NCBI GenBank assembly: GCA_028287225.1
Contig: JAQBPZ010000209.1
Coordinates: 1 to 5,948, forward strand
Source: Gemmatimonadota bacterium
Lineage (GTDB): Bacteria; Gemmatimonadota; Gemmatimonadetes; Gemmatimonadales; Gemmatimonadaceae
Direction: 5' to 3'
DNA length: 5,948 nucleotides
The notes under the pieces are model-generated. The model was not told the origin of the DNA and did no database searches. It saw only the letters and a list, made by a program, of their open reading frames with translations. Below are positions 5,463-5,948 of this stretch, piece after piece. The translations under genes and the position numbers were made by a program. Position 1 is the first letter of the stretch, and every line of letters begins with the position of its first letter.

Positions 5463-5948
5463 CTACTTCCCGCCGCCGTACGTGATGCGATACACGCGGC
5501 CCCCGAGGTCGTCCGTCACGAACAGCGCGCCGTCCGGCGCCGTCGCCAGGCCGACCGGCCGGTGCTTCGCCGTTCCGGGCTGCAGCGCTGTTGCCGGCAC
5601 GCCGGCGAACCCGTCGGCGAAGGTCTCGAACGCGCCGCTCCCCGCACCGTTCGCCATCGGCTGGAACACCACCCGGTAGCCGGCCTGCGGCTCGGGCGCG
5701 CGGTTCCACGAGCCATGGAAGGAGATGAAGGCACCGTCACGATAGCGCGCCGGGAATGCCGAGCCCTTGTAGAACAGCAGGGCCATCGGCGCCCAGTGGC
5801 CCGGGAACACCGCGACCGGCCCCTTCTTGTCCGCGCAGCGGGCCGACTTCTGCCCGTCGCCCCCGTACTCCGGCGCGTCCACCAGCTTCTTCGGCTCCAC
5901 CGCGTAATAGCAATACGGCCAGCCGAAGTCGTCGTTCTGGTTCACCTG
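5463..5948 (-). CDS. Sorbosone dehydrogenase / PQQ-dependent sugar dehydrogenase-like protein, C-terminal part
   Basis: The last 161 codons of a gene that runs off the right edge; the N-terminus is outside the window. It belongs to the glucose/sorbosone dehydrogenase beta-propeller family, which oxidises sugars or aldoses, usually with PQQ in the periplasm. Visible family signatures are NDDFGWPYCYYA near the edge, FPGHWAPMALLFYKGSAFP, GAFISFHGSWNR, HRPVGLATAPDGALFVTDD and the terminal GGRVYRITYGGGK. These are the last blades of the propeller and the usual C-terminus, so the gene is intact at its 3' end. The GTG at 5945 is an internal valine codon, not a start. The PQQ contacts lie mostly upstream and cannot be checked, so the cofactor is inferred from the family. 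The YbhN-like frame begins immediately after its stop, with a perfect hairpin 26 bases downstream. Confidence 0.88.
   Translation of the reverse strand, partial: QVNQNDDFGWPYCYYAVEPKKLVDAPEYGGDGQKSARCADKKGPVAVFPGHWAPMALLFYKGSAFPARYRDGAFISFHGSWNRAPEPQAGYRVVFQPMANGAGSGAFETFADGFAGVPATALQPGTAKHRPVGLATAPDGALFVTDDLGGRVYRITYGGGK

Noticed and set aside
5943..5945. GTG at 5945 as the start of the sorbosone dehydrogenase gene
   Set aside because: The frame continues to the window edge and the conserved region is already in mid-domain there, so the gene is simply cut by the edge.

Overview
This is a GC-rich (roughly 70 percent) bacterial chromosomal window with tightly packed genes. The high GC, the sorbosone-dehydrogenase-type protein, the YbhN/PLD pair and intergenic palindromes built from short tandem units fit a soil-type bacterium such as a member of the Gemmatimonadota or a similar phylum. 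That placement is inference; there is no rRNA or other marker gene here.

Layout. Positions 1-362 contain no convincing gene. About 3-325 of it is one large imperfect inverted repeat whose arms carry ATCCG/CGGAT exactly every 10 bp. A plus-strand membrane-anchored family-2-like glycosyltransferase follows (363-1424). Everything else is on the minus strand and, read in the direction of transcription (right to left), runs: the C-terminal part of a sorbosone dehydrogenase/PQQ-type sugar dehydrogenase (from the right window edge to 5463), a perfect 14-bp-stem hairpin (5405-5436), a YbhN/UPF0104 multi-pass membrane protein (to 4420), a two-HKD phospholipase-D/cardiolipin-synthase-like enzyme (4430-2874), a YqcI/YcgG (GntA-type) putative heme-dependent N-hydroxylase (2849-2166), a second inverted-repeat element with 8-bp units (2001-2170), and a DUF1989 protein (1986-1330). 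The DUF1989 gene and the glycosyltransferase converge and overlap tail-to-tail by 95 bp.

How the genes may work together. YbhN-like and PLD-like genes are also neighbours in E. coli (ybhN and ybhO/clsB), so this pair probably serves envelope phospholipid biology. The GntA-like and DUF1989 genes form a second possible functional pair. GntA-type enzymes hydroxylate guanidino nitrogen, and the DUF1989 family includes carboxyguanidine deiminase subunits, so the pair may oxidise and process a guanidino or amidino compound. That is a hypothesis from family membership and adjacency only. The four genes from YbhN to DUF1989 are co-directional and the first three are tightly spaced (11-bp overlap, 24-bp gap), which suggests an operon; element 2 separates the last gene.

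The most unusual content is the pair of periodic-arm inverted repeats. They share an architecture but have different unit sequences and unit lengths.
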